The position numbers and the translations under genes were made by a program. Positions 38,140 to 46,444 of a stretch of DNA of 64,000 nt are shown piece by piece. The notes under the pieces were generated by a model. It was not told the origin of the DNA. It saw only the letters and a list, made by a program, of their open reading frames with translations, and did not search any database. Within the stretch, counting starts at the first letter, position 1. Each line of letters starts with the position of its first letter. The DNA comes from Bradyrhizobium sp. G127 (lineage in GTDB: Bacteria > Pseudomonadota > Alphaproteobacteria > Rhizobiales > Xanthobacteraceae). The DNA lies in the NCBI RefSeq assembly GCF_021502575.1, contig NZ_JAKFGN010000001.1, positions 868,001 through 932,000 on the forward strand, written 5' to 3'.

Positions 38140-38868
38140 TTATTTTTTCAGGTTGAGGTAGGCCGATGACAAGGGCGCAGCGCCGAGGAGTGCCGTCAGT
38201 CGCTGCGCCTGTTCGTACTGATCAATCAACGTGATCTCGAAGGCGGTGACAAAATCGCTGTCGAACATCGGATTGTAGCGATCAATCACAGCGGCGCAGC
38301 GCGCATCCAGCCGGTCGAGCGAAAATGCGGTCGGTGTCGTCGATAAGGGCTGTTCGGAGGCAGAGCCAGTCTCGTCAGCGATGGTCGGATTTGGTGTTAT
38401 GAATTTCGAAGTCAGGCCGATCGTCCTGACCGTGATGGTACGAATGGCCGCATCTGTGCCATTGCACAGATAGACCGGCATGGTCTTCGGGCTGCGGAAG
38501 TCCGGAAAATACAGAGTGAGGCTGGCCGGCGCTTTCTCAGGTGCCGGGGTGACATAGCCGCGCTCCCGCGATGGCTCCGGCGCGAACGCTACCGGAATGC
38601 TTGAAATCCGCGGCGAAAACTCCGACCCGCTGCCGATGGCCTCGGTACGCGCGATCAGCAGGGTGGCGCCGGACTGTTTGCTGTCCTCCATGGCTTGCCG
38701 CAATTGCGGGCGCGCGAAGCCGTCAGTCTCGGGCTCAATGTATTCAGCCTGGACAGCTGCCTGATGGGCTTCGATCCAGGTTTTGACGGCCTCACGTTGT
38801 TCTTGCAGTGCAATATCAGAGTATGCGGGTTCACTCGATCGGATGCGGTAATAGGCAATAACCTTCAT
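38140..38868 (-). CDS. Resolvase-like N-domain fused to unknown C-domain
   Basis: 242 residues. The first ~85 resemble a serine-recombinase N-domain (VIAYYRIRSSEP, then ALQEQREAVKTWI, GFARPQLRQAMEDS and LLIARTEAIGSGSEF). The RLxR arginine pair is absent, so recombination is unlikely. From residue ~90 the sequence is unrelated: a Pro/Ser linker, a beta-rich segment (LTLYFPDFRSPKTMPVYLCN) and a helical end. No known family is recognised for the C-part. Confidence 0.65.
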   Translation of the reverse strand: MKVIAYYRIRSSEPAYSDIALQEQREAVKTWIEAHQAAVQAEYIEPETDGFARPQLRQAMEDSKQSGATLLIARTEAIGSGSEFSPRISSIPVAFAPEPSRERGYVTPAPEKAPASLTLYFPDFRSPKTMPVYLCNGTDAAIRTITVRTIGLTSKFITPNPTIADETGSASEQPLSTTPTAFSLDRLDARCAAVIDRYNPMFDSDFVTAFEITLIDQYEQAQRLTALLGAAPLSSAYLNLKK

Positions 38869-39003
38869 GTAGAATCCCAGATTAAAGGCACGGACAGCCC
38901 GTGCCCCTTAGATTCAAATGAGGCCCCGAGGAATTGCGGGGTTTTGCAAAGAAAGACCGAGTGTCTCCCGAAAGCCGCATTTCAGGGCGCGGGCACTGCG
39001 ACA

Positions 39004-39987
39004 TCAGAAGAATTCACCCGCCGACCGGGTGCTTCCGATCGCTTTGATTTTAAGAGCTGGCTGGTGCTCCCGCAGGCGCTTGGCGTCTCGTTCCCAGCGC
39101 CCATCGCGCTGATCGCCATCGAAACCGAACACAATCAGCCGGGGATCAGGATCAATCTCGGCCTTGACTTGGCCTGAGGCGATGGCGGCGATCAGGGGAT
39201 CAGGTTCGAGTGGCAATCTGCTTGAGGGAAGGGCAGTGCGGGCCGCAGTTTGCATGGTGTGGAGACGGACCAGCGCCTGACAGACAGCGACGTAGCGCTG
39301 TCGCAGTGTTGCATCATGCTGTCTGAGCGTTGCCTGGTAACGCACGATCTGAGCCAAAACGGCAGGCTCACCTTTGGCCCTCAAGGCCGGATTGCTGAAA
39401 TGCTTGGCCTCATGGAAAACGATGAACGGCTTGCCGCCGCGGTTCTCTACGGTGACGACATCCAGCCGGTCCTGAGACCGATCAATCGGCGGGGCGTCCG
39501 CTGAATGGGCATCAGTGTCTGCCAGACTTTCGTCTATGGAAGAGTTTGCCCGCAGCAGCGACAGTTCGACGTCGATCACTTTTGAACTGCCGACGATCAG
39601 CGGATGCAATCCGCTCTTTTCAGCTCCAGCAAGATCGGTGGCCGAGCGGATCATGTCGGAGAGTGTCGATGGGCCAGCGTATTGCGACCAACCGATATCG
39701 GATGGTTGAAAGTGTCCATCGTGATGAAGCTGAGCCAGCACCTGCTGCTGACGGATCAGGTATTTAGTATGGGTCCAGGGAATAAGTCGGCCGTTTCCGC
39801 CATCGTCGATCCGGAAGATCGAGGCACCCCGGTGGTAGACATTGAGTGAGTTTGCTCGCACCGCAATGAACACGTCGTCCCGTAGCAAAACGTCGCGCCA
39901 CCACGATGGCTTCTGAGCGAGATTGTCGAGCGCATCGAGGAACGCCTTACTCACACCGTAGCTTGAGGACGTCTGCTGAATGGTCAT
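39004..39987 (-). CDS. Putative RecB/Cas4-like PD-(D/E)XK nuclease
   Basis: 327 residues from ATG 39987, which overlaps the stop of the MBL gene (ATGA). Nuclease-core residues are spaced as in RecB-type enzymes: Asp176 (DRLDVV), Glu193-x-Lys195 (HEAKHF) and Gln213-x3-Tyr217 (QIVRY). The N-terminal ~130 residues include IFRIDDGG and GRLIPW and show no known domain. Fold is inferred from motifs only. Coupling to the MBL gene suggests that the two proteins act together on nucleic acid. Confidence 0.7.
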   Translation of the reverse strand: MTIQQTSSSYGVSKAFLDALDNLAQKPSWWRDVLLRDDVFIAVRANSLNVYHRGASIFRIDDGGNGRLIPWTHTKYLIRQQQVLAQLHHDGHFQPSDIGWSQYAGPSTLSDMIRSATDLAGAEKSGLHPLIVGSSKVIDVELSLLRANSSIDESLADTDAHSADAPPIDRSQDRLDVVTVENRGGKPFIVFHEAKHFSNPALRAKGEPAVLAQIVRYQATLRQHDATLRQRYVAVCQALVRLHTMQTAARTALPSSRLPLEPDPLIAAIASGQVKAEIDPDPRLIVFGFDGDQRDGRWERDAKRLREHQPALKIKAIGSTRSAGEFF

Positions 39988-41231
39988 GTTGCAACGTCCC
40001 ACCATTCGCCATCATTCTTGAGACTGACAGCCTGGAAATGCGCTGGAAACTGCTCCGGCTCATAGGTATGGATCGGCACCAGCATCTTCGGCTGGATCGC
40101 CTCCGCCAATCGCTTCAGATCGGGGATGCTGGCGTGGCCGGAGGTATGGGCGTGATCGAGCGGGATGCCTCGTGCTTCGAGCTCGGCGAGGAGGGCGAGG
40201 CCGCGCTCCTGTTTGAGATAGCCGTCCCATTGCGACCAGATGGCGCGTGCGCCGGACAGGCAGCCGGCATGATCGAGATCGCGCAGCATAGCCGGTCGAA
40301 AGAGCATCGCCGCCCGAGGAGCCAGGTCCTCAAGTCGCTCCACGAAAACGCGGTTGGTCTTGTGAGGATCGAGCAGGTCAAAGCGGCCGCCGCGCTTGAT
40401 CTGGATGCGCTGATACTGCGGGACGTACACCGCAATATGTGGCCAGTCCGATTGAGGGATACTGGCGTTCTCCGTCGCGCGAAGAATCTCGGCGGCATAG
40501 AGATCGATGATCAGCGTTCTGCCGGTGCGCTTGCAGGCCCGATACAGGCTGACCATGCGATCGATGTTTTGCGCCGAGGCTGCGACCAGCGCTAGGCCGT
40601 CCGTTGCCTCAAACAGGTCAACGAAGCGCTGTTCAACTTCGGCCTCGGCCGGAAAGACGTGATCAGAGCTGAGGCGGCCAAAACTCGATCCTTCCATCAG
40701 CATCACGTCGATGGATCGTGGAGGATGGGTCACAAGGCGCTCGAACAGTGCAGCTTTGCGGCCGTGCGCCCGGATATCGCCAGAATAGAACAGGCGCTTG
40801 CCGTCAGCTTCCACCTCAAGGGCGTAAGCATCATAGGCGGAATGATCGACCAGATGTGGCGTTACCCGGAACGGGCCGAACTGCAGCGCCGTGCCACTTG
40901 AGAACTCGATTGGTCTTACCGGCACGTATGGCTTGGGCACGAACGGGGCTGCGGCCTTCAGAATGCGGTGGGTTGCAGCGCCCAGCGCAACCGGCAGATC
41001 AGCGCCCGCGAGGTGGGCCAGCCCCCAATGATCGACATGACCATGGGACAGAACCAGAGCCAGCAAATCCCCGCCGCCTGCAAGTCCGTCTACTGACGGA
41101 TGGACGCTGACCTCGTCCGCATCGCCGTTCAGAGGCAGTCCTAAATCCAGCAGAATTCGGCCACCCTCGGCGGCCAGTTCGATGCAGGTCCCGCCAATTT
41201 CCTTAGTCCCGCGATGAATGCGAATGCGCAC
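39984..41231 (-). CDS. RNase J/CPSF-like metallo-beta-lactamase-fold protein
   Basis: 415 residues. Zinc ligands are His63-x-His65-x-Asp67-His68 (SHGHVDH), DHSAYDAYAL, SGDIRAHG and the C-terminal SGHASIPDLKRLAE and LVPIHTYEPEQF. This order fits the RNase J / beta-CASP-related hydrolases, but the length is short of the usual ~550. The stop overlaps the nuclease start. A divergent XRE gene shares its promoter. Nucleic-acid cleavage is likely; RNA or DNA substrate is not determined. Confidence 0.85.
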   Translation of the reverse strand: MRIRIHRGTKEIGGTCIELAAEGGRILLDLGLPLNGDADEVSVHPSVDGLAGGGDLLALVLSHGHVDHWGLAHLAGADLPVALGAATHRILKAAAPFVPKPYVPVRPIEFSSGTALQFGPFRVTPHLVDHSAYDAYALEVEADGKRLFYSGDIRAHGRKAALFERLVTHPPRSIDVMLMEGSSFGRLSSDHVFPAEAEVEQRFVDLFEATDGLALVAASAQNIDRMVSLYRACKRTGRTLIIDLYAAEILRATENASIPQSDWPHIAVYVPQYQRIQIKRGGRFDLLDPHKTNRVFVERLEDLAPRAAMLFRPAMLRDLDHAGCLSGARAIWSQWDGYLKQERGLALLAELEARGIPLDHAHTSGHASIPDLKRLAEAIQPKMLVPIHTYEPEQFPAHFQAVSLKNDGEWWDVAT

Positions 41232-41247
41232 AACTGCCCCAAATCAG

Positions 41248-41287
41248 TAATAGGGACATTATAGTGCGTGTTTTAATGGGCCGCCAA
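41248..41287 (-). promoter_or_regulatory. MBL-nuclease promoter with candidate XRE operator
   Basis: Read on the minus strand, TTGGCG (41287-41282) and TATAAT (41263-41258) are 18 bases apart. A TAATAGGGACATTATA palindrome (41248-41263) covers the -10 and start region, so a bound regulator would repress. A similar palindrome occurs at 33325-33339. Confidence 0.55.
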
Positions 41288-41303
41288 GTCGTTTGTTTCG
41301 CTT

Positions 41304-41564
41304 ATGAAAGCGACAGCGCTCGTGGCCTGGAATGTCCGAAAACTGCGGGTTAAGCGCGGCCTGTCGCAGGAAGCGCTGGCGGTCGATGCCGGTGTGGACA
41401 GGTCGTACGTCGGGCGAATTGAGCGTGGGGTCGAGAATCCTACCGCCGAGACATTAGAGAGATTGGCCGCGGCCTTGGACGTCCCTGTCGCTGACCTTCT
41501 GATTGTCCCAAAAGCAAACGAAAAGCCGCCGGCTACGCTTCGGAAGGGGCGGAAGAAGCGATAG
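41304..41564 (+). CDS. XRE-family HTH regulator
   Basis: An 86-residue protein with one HTH_3 domain (about 9-65): LRVKRGLSQEALAVDAGV, then YVGRIERGVENPTAETLERLA. A basic C-terminal tail follows. It diverges from the MBL-nuclease operon with 72 bases between starts and is the natural candidate to bind the operator on that promoter. Confidence 0.87.
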   Translation: MKATALVAWNVRKLRVKRGLSQEALAVDAGVDRSYVGRIERGVENPTAETLERLAAALDVPVADLLIVPKANEKPPATLRKGRKKR

Positions 41565-41757
41565 GTCGGCTTTGTTCTACGATAATAAAGTTCTGCTTGA
41601 ACCCACCGCCGCATCTTCGGAATTGCTGATGCATTCACAGCAGCTCTGTCGAGTTGCCGCGTCCTACCGACGAGGCTTAGGTAATAGTGGGAATGCAGAT
41701 AAGGGTTGCGTAAAAGAAGAAATCGACTCGCGGACCGCGCACTAGGCGCTTGCCTTG

Positions 41758-41835
41758 CCCGAGACGAGTACCTCGTGAATGAGGGGCTCCTAGCGCAAAG
41801 GCGATCTGCTGATCACTGAACTTCGACTTCTTCAT
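41758..41835 (-). pseudogene. IS3-type OrfA fragment
   Basis: Reading minus from 41835 gives MKKSKFSDQQIAFAL, the start of IS3/IS407-group OrfA, then unrelated sequence. Only about 15 codons survive. No partner OrfB or terminal repeat is evident, so this is a truncated insertion sequence. Confidence 0.7.
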
Positions 41836-41949
41836 CGGCCAGGCTCCCTTCGATATTAGACTAACCGGAAAACTCTCATTCAGATCGGTCCAAACTTCTC
41901 AATGCAGACCACTTCGATCAATGGGCATTCGTGATCGACCGACGTCGCG

Positions 41950-42203
41950 GCGTTCACCTGGCAAAACGCATTTGCTGAACGACTGATCGGTTCCATCCGA
42001 CGGGAGTGTCTTGACCATGTGGGTGTGTTCGGCGAGCGCATCTCCGTCATGTGCTGCTGTCGTATATGAATTACTATAATGAAACGCGCACGCACCTTTC
42101 CTTAGATAAGGATACGCCGGTATCGCGCGCCGTCAATCGCGCCGGGCGCATTCTTTGTCGCTCAATCCTCGGCGGACTGCATCACCAATATGTTCGGAGT
42201 TGA
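41950..42203 (+). pseudogene. Frameshifted integrase-core transposase remnant
   Basis: Plus-strand reading gives WQNAFAERLIGSIRRECLDH, then GVFGERI; after a one-base deletion near 42034 the frame continues as YMNYYNETRTHLSLDKD, ILGGLHHQYVRS and a stop at 42201-42203. This is the C-terminal part of an rve-domain IS transposase. Loss of the N-terminal part and the frameshift make it inactive. Confidence 0.82.
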
Positions 42204-42353
42204 TTTACGACAGGCACAGGAAGGAGCCGTGGAAAGTATTGGCGCGCGATGTGTCGAGCGCTCGTCACCCCTGCCGTCAACGAAGATTCTCGCAGGGCAT
42301 AACCGTGCCGCTGTAGGTAAGGGACGCTCAAGTTGATCCAGATTTGTTTATTA

Positions 42354-42382
42354 TTGACATACTTATAATTTTTTACTAATAT
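42354..42382 (+). promoter_or_regulatory. Near-consensus sigma-70 promoter of the P450 operon
   Basis: TTGACA (42354-42359), a 17-base AT-rich spacer and TAATAT (42377-42382) lie 36 bases before the ferredoxin start. The expected transcription start is near 42389. The strength and AT content contrast with the host genome. Confidence 0.75.
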
Positions 42383-42418
42383 ACATTATTAGGCAAGGCA
42401 GCAAGCGAAGGGAATCTC

Positions 42419-42736
42419 ATGTCGAAATTGGTCTTCATATTGCCTGACGGTACAACGCAGACGGTAGCCGCCGTCCCTGACGCAAGTGCAATGAGGCATG
42501 CTGTCGATAACGGGGTTCCTCTCGATGCGGATTGCGGCGGCGAATGCATGTGCGCCACCTGTCATGTCCACGTTGATCCGAGATGGTTCAGCAAGCTTGA
42601 GCCAGCCGAAGAACAGGAAATCGATATGTTGGGTATCGTAGATGACCCGAGCCCAACTTCACGCCTGTCGTGCCGAATCCGAATGACCGAAAGGCTTGAC
42701 GGTCTTGTACTGCATCTGCCTCCGACGCACCGCTGA
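42419..42736 (+). CDS. 2Fe-2S ferredoxin (adrenodoxin type)
   Basis: 105 residues. Cluster cysteines are Cys39, Cys45, Cys48 and Cys85 (CGGECMCATC and SRLSCRI), the C-x5-C-x2-C spacing of adrenodoxin/putidaredoxin ferredoxins. Preceding a P450 and followed by a ferredoxin reductase, it very likely carries electrons to the P450. It is the first gene of a three-gene class I system. Confidence 0.93.
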   Translation: MSKLVFILPDGTTQTVAAVPDASAMRHAVDNGVPLDADCGGECMCATCHVHVDPRWFSKLEPAEEQEIDMLGIVDDPSPTSRLSCRIRMTERLDGLVLHLPPTHR

Positions 42737-42773
42737 CCGCGCCGTCCGACGTCAACTGACGGGGAGATCTTTT

Positions 42774-44045
42774 ATGAGTGTTGTGACCACCGAAGTCGTT
42801 CGTAACTTAGTCGCTGAGCACGAGCGTTTGGCCTATGCAATGCCTATCGAGGACATTGTCGTGGCAGACTCCGCGCTGTTTCAGCAGGGGGTATGGATGC
42901 CGTATTTTCAACGTCTGCGGCACGAGGATCCCGTTCACTTTACGCCCAAGAGCCGCTTTGGCGCGCATTGGTCAATCACGAAATTCAAGGACATCCAAAC
43001 CGTTGACTCAAACTGGCGCGTGTTCTCATCCGATACTGACCGCGGTGGAGTGCATATAGGCGACAAGCCGCCGGAGAAACGCATACGTAGCTTCATCGCG
43101 TCGGATCCGCCGAGGCAAGCAGAGCAGCGGAAAGCCATCCAGCCAATTGTATCCGCCGGTAGCCTTGCAGAGATTGAGACACTCATACGGCAACGAACTG
43201 GAGCTCTTCTTGATCGATTGCCGCGTAATGAGACGTTCGATTGGGTAGCTCGCGCTTCCATCGAGCTAACGTCGATGACTCTCGCAACTATCTTTGATTT
43301 TCCGATCGAGGATCGGCGCCTACTTGCCCATTGGTCGGATGCCTCAATTGTCGATCTGTTGGCTGGTGGCCCTATAGATAGCGAGGAGAAACGAGGTGTA
43401 GAACTCGCAAAATGTTTGGATGCGTTCAAACTGCTTCGGGAGGAAAAACTTAAGCGTCAACCGGAGAACAATCTCATCTCCATGATCGCTCACAGCCCGG
43501 CTTATCAGGGCATTTCTGAGAGGGAATTTCTCGGCAATCTACTGCTGCTCATAATCGGTGGTAATGAGACAACGCGAAACTCTATGAGTGCAAGCGTTTT
43601 GCTCCTTAATGAAAATCCCAACGAGCAATGCAAACTACGTGAAAATCCTGAATTAATTGAGAGCATGGTAAGTGAGGTTATTCGCTTCCAATCACCAATT
43701 CTCGCGTTCCGGCGAACCGCGACTCAGGATACGCAGTTGGCTAATAAAATCATTCGCGAAGGCGAGAGAGTGGTAATGTGGTATATTTCGGGAAATCGGG
43801 ACGAAGACGAGTTCGAAGAGCCTCACCGTTTTCTGTTGGGTCGCGACAACTATCGCAAGCACATCGCATATGGTTTCGGAGTGCACCGTTGCGTTGGGAA
43901 TCGGCTAGCAGAGATGCAGTTGCGCGTACTTTGGGAAGAGATCCTCGCTCGCGACCTCAAGATTGAGGTAGTGGGTCCGCCTAAGCGGCAGTATTCGACC
44001 TTCGTGCATGGCATCATGGAATTGCCAGTGATCATCCGGCCGTAA
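42774..44045 (+). CDS. CYP153-type cytochrome P450
   Basis: 423 residues from ATG 42774 after GGGGAG. The heme ligand is Cys373 (FGVHRCVGNRLAEMQL), the I-helix is IIGGNETTRNS with the acid-alcohol pair at about 265-266, and the ExxR is Glu301-Arg304. LLNENP, MWYISGNRD and the late VVGPPKRQYSTFVHG segment match the CYP153 family, which hydroxylates the terminal carbon of alkanes and fatty acids. Substrate cannot be read from sequence. Codon use is AT-richer than the chromosome. Confidence 0.92.
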   Translation: MSVVTTEVVRNLVAEHERLAYAMPIEDIVVADSALFQQGVWMPYFQRLRHEDPVHFTPKSRFGAHWSITKFKDIQTVDSNWRVFSSDTDRGGVHIGDKPPEKRIRSFIASDPPRQAEQRKAIQPIVSAGSLAEIETLIRQRTGALLDRLPRNETFDWVARASIELTSMTLATIFDFPIEDRRLLAHWSDASIVDLLAGGPIDSEEKRGVELAKCLDAFKLLREEKLKRQPENNLISMIAHSPAYQGISEREFLGNLLLLIIGGNETTRNSMSASVLLLNENPNEQCKLRENPELIESMVSEVIRFQSPILAFRRTATQDTQLANKIIREGERVVMWYISGNRDEDEFEEPHRFLLGRDNYRKHIAYGFGVHRCVGNRLAEMQLRVLWEEILARDLKIEVVGPPKRQYSTFVHGIMELPVIIRP

Positions 44046-44204
44046 GCAGAAAAAATTGCAGCGTTTGCGGACGATCTGTCACGCTGCATCTTGCAGGATA
44101 CCCGCGAGCGCACGCAGTCTTTCGGAAACGTGCAATTCAAGCGGTCGTCACTCAGGCTGCGCAGTTTGCCCTATTAGCTGCATTATCTTTGGGAGCGCGA
44201 TGAC

Positions 44205-45446
44205 TTGGCACTCGATCCTATCGTTATCATCGGCGCCTCTCATGCGGGAGTACAGATGGCAGCTTCGGCTCGTGACGCGGGTTGGGAGAATGAAATCGTT
44301 CTCTTAGCGGAAGATGCGCTCCTACCTTATCATCGCCCACCTCTATCCAAAGGTCTCCTTACGGGAAAAATCTCCGTTGCGGAAATCCCTCTGCGTGGAG
44401 AGTCTTGGTACGAAAAGAACAATATAGTTCGCCTGACCGGACGCCGAGTCACTGCGGTCGATAGACAGCGCCATCGAGTAATTCTTCAAGGTGGCGAGCA
44501 AATTCCATACTCTCGTCTCGGACTTGCAACAGGCGCCCGTGTGCGACGTCTTTCCTTACCGGGAGGTAAACTAGACGGCATATTGTATCTAAGAGATTTC
44601 GCAGACGTCGAGAAATTGAAGTCGCAGCTTAGACATACACACTCGGTTGTTGTTATCGGAGGTGGTTTCATAGGATTAGAGGTGGCATCTAGCCTCTGCA
44701 AAATGGGCAAGAAAGTGACCGTGCTTGAAACGTTTCAGCGCCTTATGCCCCGCGCGGTAAGCTCGGTGATTTCCGGCTGGTTTGGCCGTCGCCATACAGA
44801 ACGAGGCGTCAATCTAATTTTCAATGCACGAGTTGAAATGATTTTGAATGACGGCCGCGGACGCGCGGCGGGAGTGCTCCTCAGTAACGGGCAAAAAATA
44901 GCCGCCGATTTGATCGTCGCGGGGATAGGGGTTACGCCCGCTGTTGAACTTGCCAAGGCGGCGGACCTTACCTGTAGCGATGGGATCGTTGTTGATTCAT
45001 TAACTCGTACAAGTGATCCCTTTATTTTCGCCGCTGGGGATGTAACCAATCATCCGTCTGTATTTTCCGGTGGGCAACTGAGACTCGAGTCGGTCCAGAA
45101 CGCAACCGATCAGGCCAAAGTAGCGGGACAGATGTTGGCCGGAATAGCCTCTATCCCTTATGACGGTGTGCCTTGGTTTTGGTCCGATCAGCACGACGTG
45201 CCATTGCAGATAGTCGGCCTAGCAAGCAGCGCGGACAACTGCGTGGTACGCGGTGATTATGCTGGTGGCAAATTCTCGGTTTTCTCTTTCTCCGGGAGGA
45301 AGTTGGTGTGTATAGAAAGCGTCGATAGCTCCCGCGATCACGTCGCGGGACGCAAGCTTTTGGCTCTAACGAACGCACGATTGACCCCCGAGGAGGCCGC
45401 AGATCCCCAGTTTGATTTACTCGCAGCCGCCCGTGAAAGAAGCTGA
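44205..45446 (+). CDS. FAD-dependent ferredoxin reductase
   Basis: 413 residues starting at TTG 44205, with a possible GGGAGCG site before it. The FAD-binding start IVIIGASHAGVQ, the NAD(P)H-binding VVVIGGGFIGLEVASSL and the AAGDVTN motif are characteristic of putidaredoxin-reductase-type enzymes. It completes the electron chain NADH to ferredoxin to P450. A 159-base gap separates it from the P450 gene. Confidence 0.9.
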   Translation: MALDPIVIIGASHAGVQMAASARDAGWENEIVLLAEDALLPYHRPPLSKGLLTGKISVAEIPLRGESWYEKNNIVRLTGRRVTAVDRQRHRVILQGGEQIPYSRLGLATGARVRRLSLPGGKLDGILYLRDFADVEKLKSQLRHTHSVVVIGGGFIGLEVASSLCKMGKKVTVLETFQRLMPRAVSSVISGWFGRRHTERGVNLIFNARVEMILNDGRGRAAGVLLSNGQKIAADLIVAGIGVTPAVELAKAADLTCSDGIVVDSLTRTSDPFIFAAGDVTNHPSVFSGGQLRLESVQNATDQAKVAGQMLAGIASIPYDGVPWFWSDQHDVPLQIVGLASSADNCVVRGDYAGGKFSVFSFSGRKLVCIESVDSSRDHVAGRKLLALTNARLTPEEAADPQFDLLAAARERS

Positions 45447-45540
45447 ATCTCGGCAGAAGAGGAACATAATCCAGGCGACGATGGCCCAGATTGTCGATAC
45501 CCGCTAGGCAACGGCGGTACTTGAATGCGATCTGCATTGA

Positions 45541-46362
45541 ATGCTAAAATTGCGTCTGGAACTCGTCGATATGATAGATGACGCGCAAATACCCCGTAAA
45601 GGACCTCAACGCTCTGGATCGGCGCGGAGTGTCGATAGCGCTTCGCGCGTTGTCGCTTCAAAAGTGAAATTTACGGGCTTGGGTGCTGATCTGATCAACC
45701 ACGAAGTAGATTATGGACCGGAGCCGGAGCTCAATCTAGCCGATAGCGCCTACCGCGCGATCGAGGAGATGATTTGCACCCTAGAACTGCAGCCAGGAGC
45801 TCGAGTTTCGGAAAGTTCTCTCGCAAAGCGTTTAGGAATCGGGCGCACGCCGGTGCGAGAGGCCTTGCAGCTGCTGTCACGCGATGGCCTTGTTGTTGTC
45901 TTGCGAAGACATGGGGTCCTCGTTAGCGAGATTGATGTCCGCACTCAGCTGCGAATTATCGAGGTTCGGCGGGCTTTAGAATCGCTCATGGTGCGCTTGG
46001 CTGCAGAACGAGCCACTGAGGAAGAAATTGCGCAATTCGCCAAAATCGCTGCCGCTATTTATGCCGCCGTTGATGCTAACGACGATCTTGCCTTCGTTCG
46101 GCTTGATTCGCAGCTAAATGAGCTACTCGCCCGCGCCTGCGGGAACCGTTTTGCTAGTGGCTCAATGAGTTTGATGACCCCGCTTTCGCGGCGTTTCTGG
46201 TATCGGAATTACAAATCTGCCGGTGACATGATGCTGGGTGCTCGTCTCCACGCTGAGATCGCTGACGCGATCGCCCGCAGGAAACCCGATGAAGCGGAGC
46301 AGGCAGTGAAGCGCTTGCTCGATTATATCGAAGATTTCTCTCGCAAAACACTGGATCGCTAG
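45541..46362 (+). CDS. GntR/FCD-family regulator
   Basis: 273 residues. A ~60-residue unstructured lead is followed by the GntR winged HTH (about 65-130, LQPGARVSESSLAKRLGIGRTPVREALQLL, in parts) and a helical FCD ligand domain. The start is uncertain; ATG 45571 (MIDDAQIP) is an alternative. It lies just after the P450 operon, probably as its local regulator, but no paired operator is recognised near 42.35 kb. Confidence 0.85.
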   Translation: MLKLRLELVDMIDDAQIPRKGPQRSGSARSVDSASRVVASKVKFTGLGADLINHEVDYGPEPELNLADSAYRAIEEMICTLELQPGARVSESSLAKRLGIGRTPVREALQLLSRDGLVVVLRRHGVLVSEIDVRTQLRIIEVRRALESLMVRLAAERATEEEIAQFAKIAAAIYAAVDANDDLAFVRLDSQLNELLARACGNRFASGSMSLMTPLSRRFWYRNYKSAGDMMLGARLHAEIADAIARRKPDEAEQAVKRLLDYIEDFSRKTLDR

Positions 46363-46444
46363 GGTTCGGACCCAAAACCGGGTAGCGCGACCGGGATTCC
46401 AAAAGGCTGGCGAGTCGGATTCCGTTCTCCCAAGGAGGACGGCG

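Noticed and set aside
39984-41231. Full-length RNase J
   Set aside because: The core zinc motifs fit, but the protein is ~415 residues and lacks the length of RNase J; it is called RNase J-like only.
29796-42203. Direct repeat of the tRNA-Val 3' end marking the far edge of an integrated element
   Set aside because: I could not find a second copy of the tRNA 3' sequence in this window, so the island edge is not defined this way.
45541-46362. This GntR protein as regulator of the TTGG operators
   Set aside because: Its HTH differs from the FadR-type gene in the cluster, and none of the operators lies near it or the P450 promoter.
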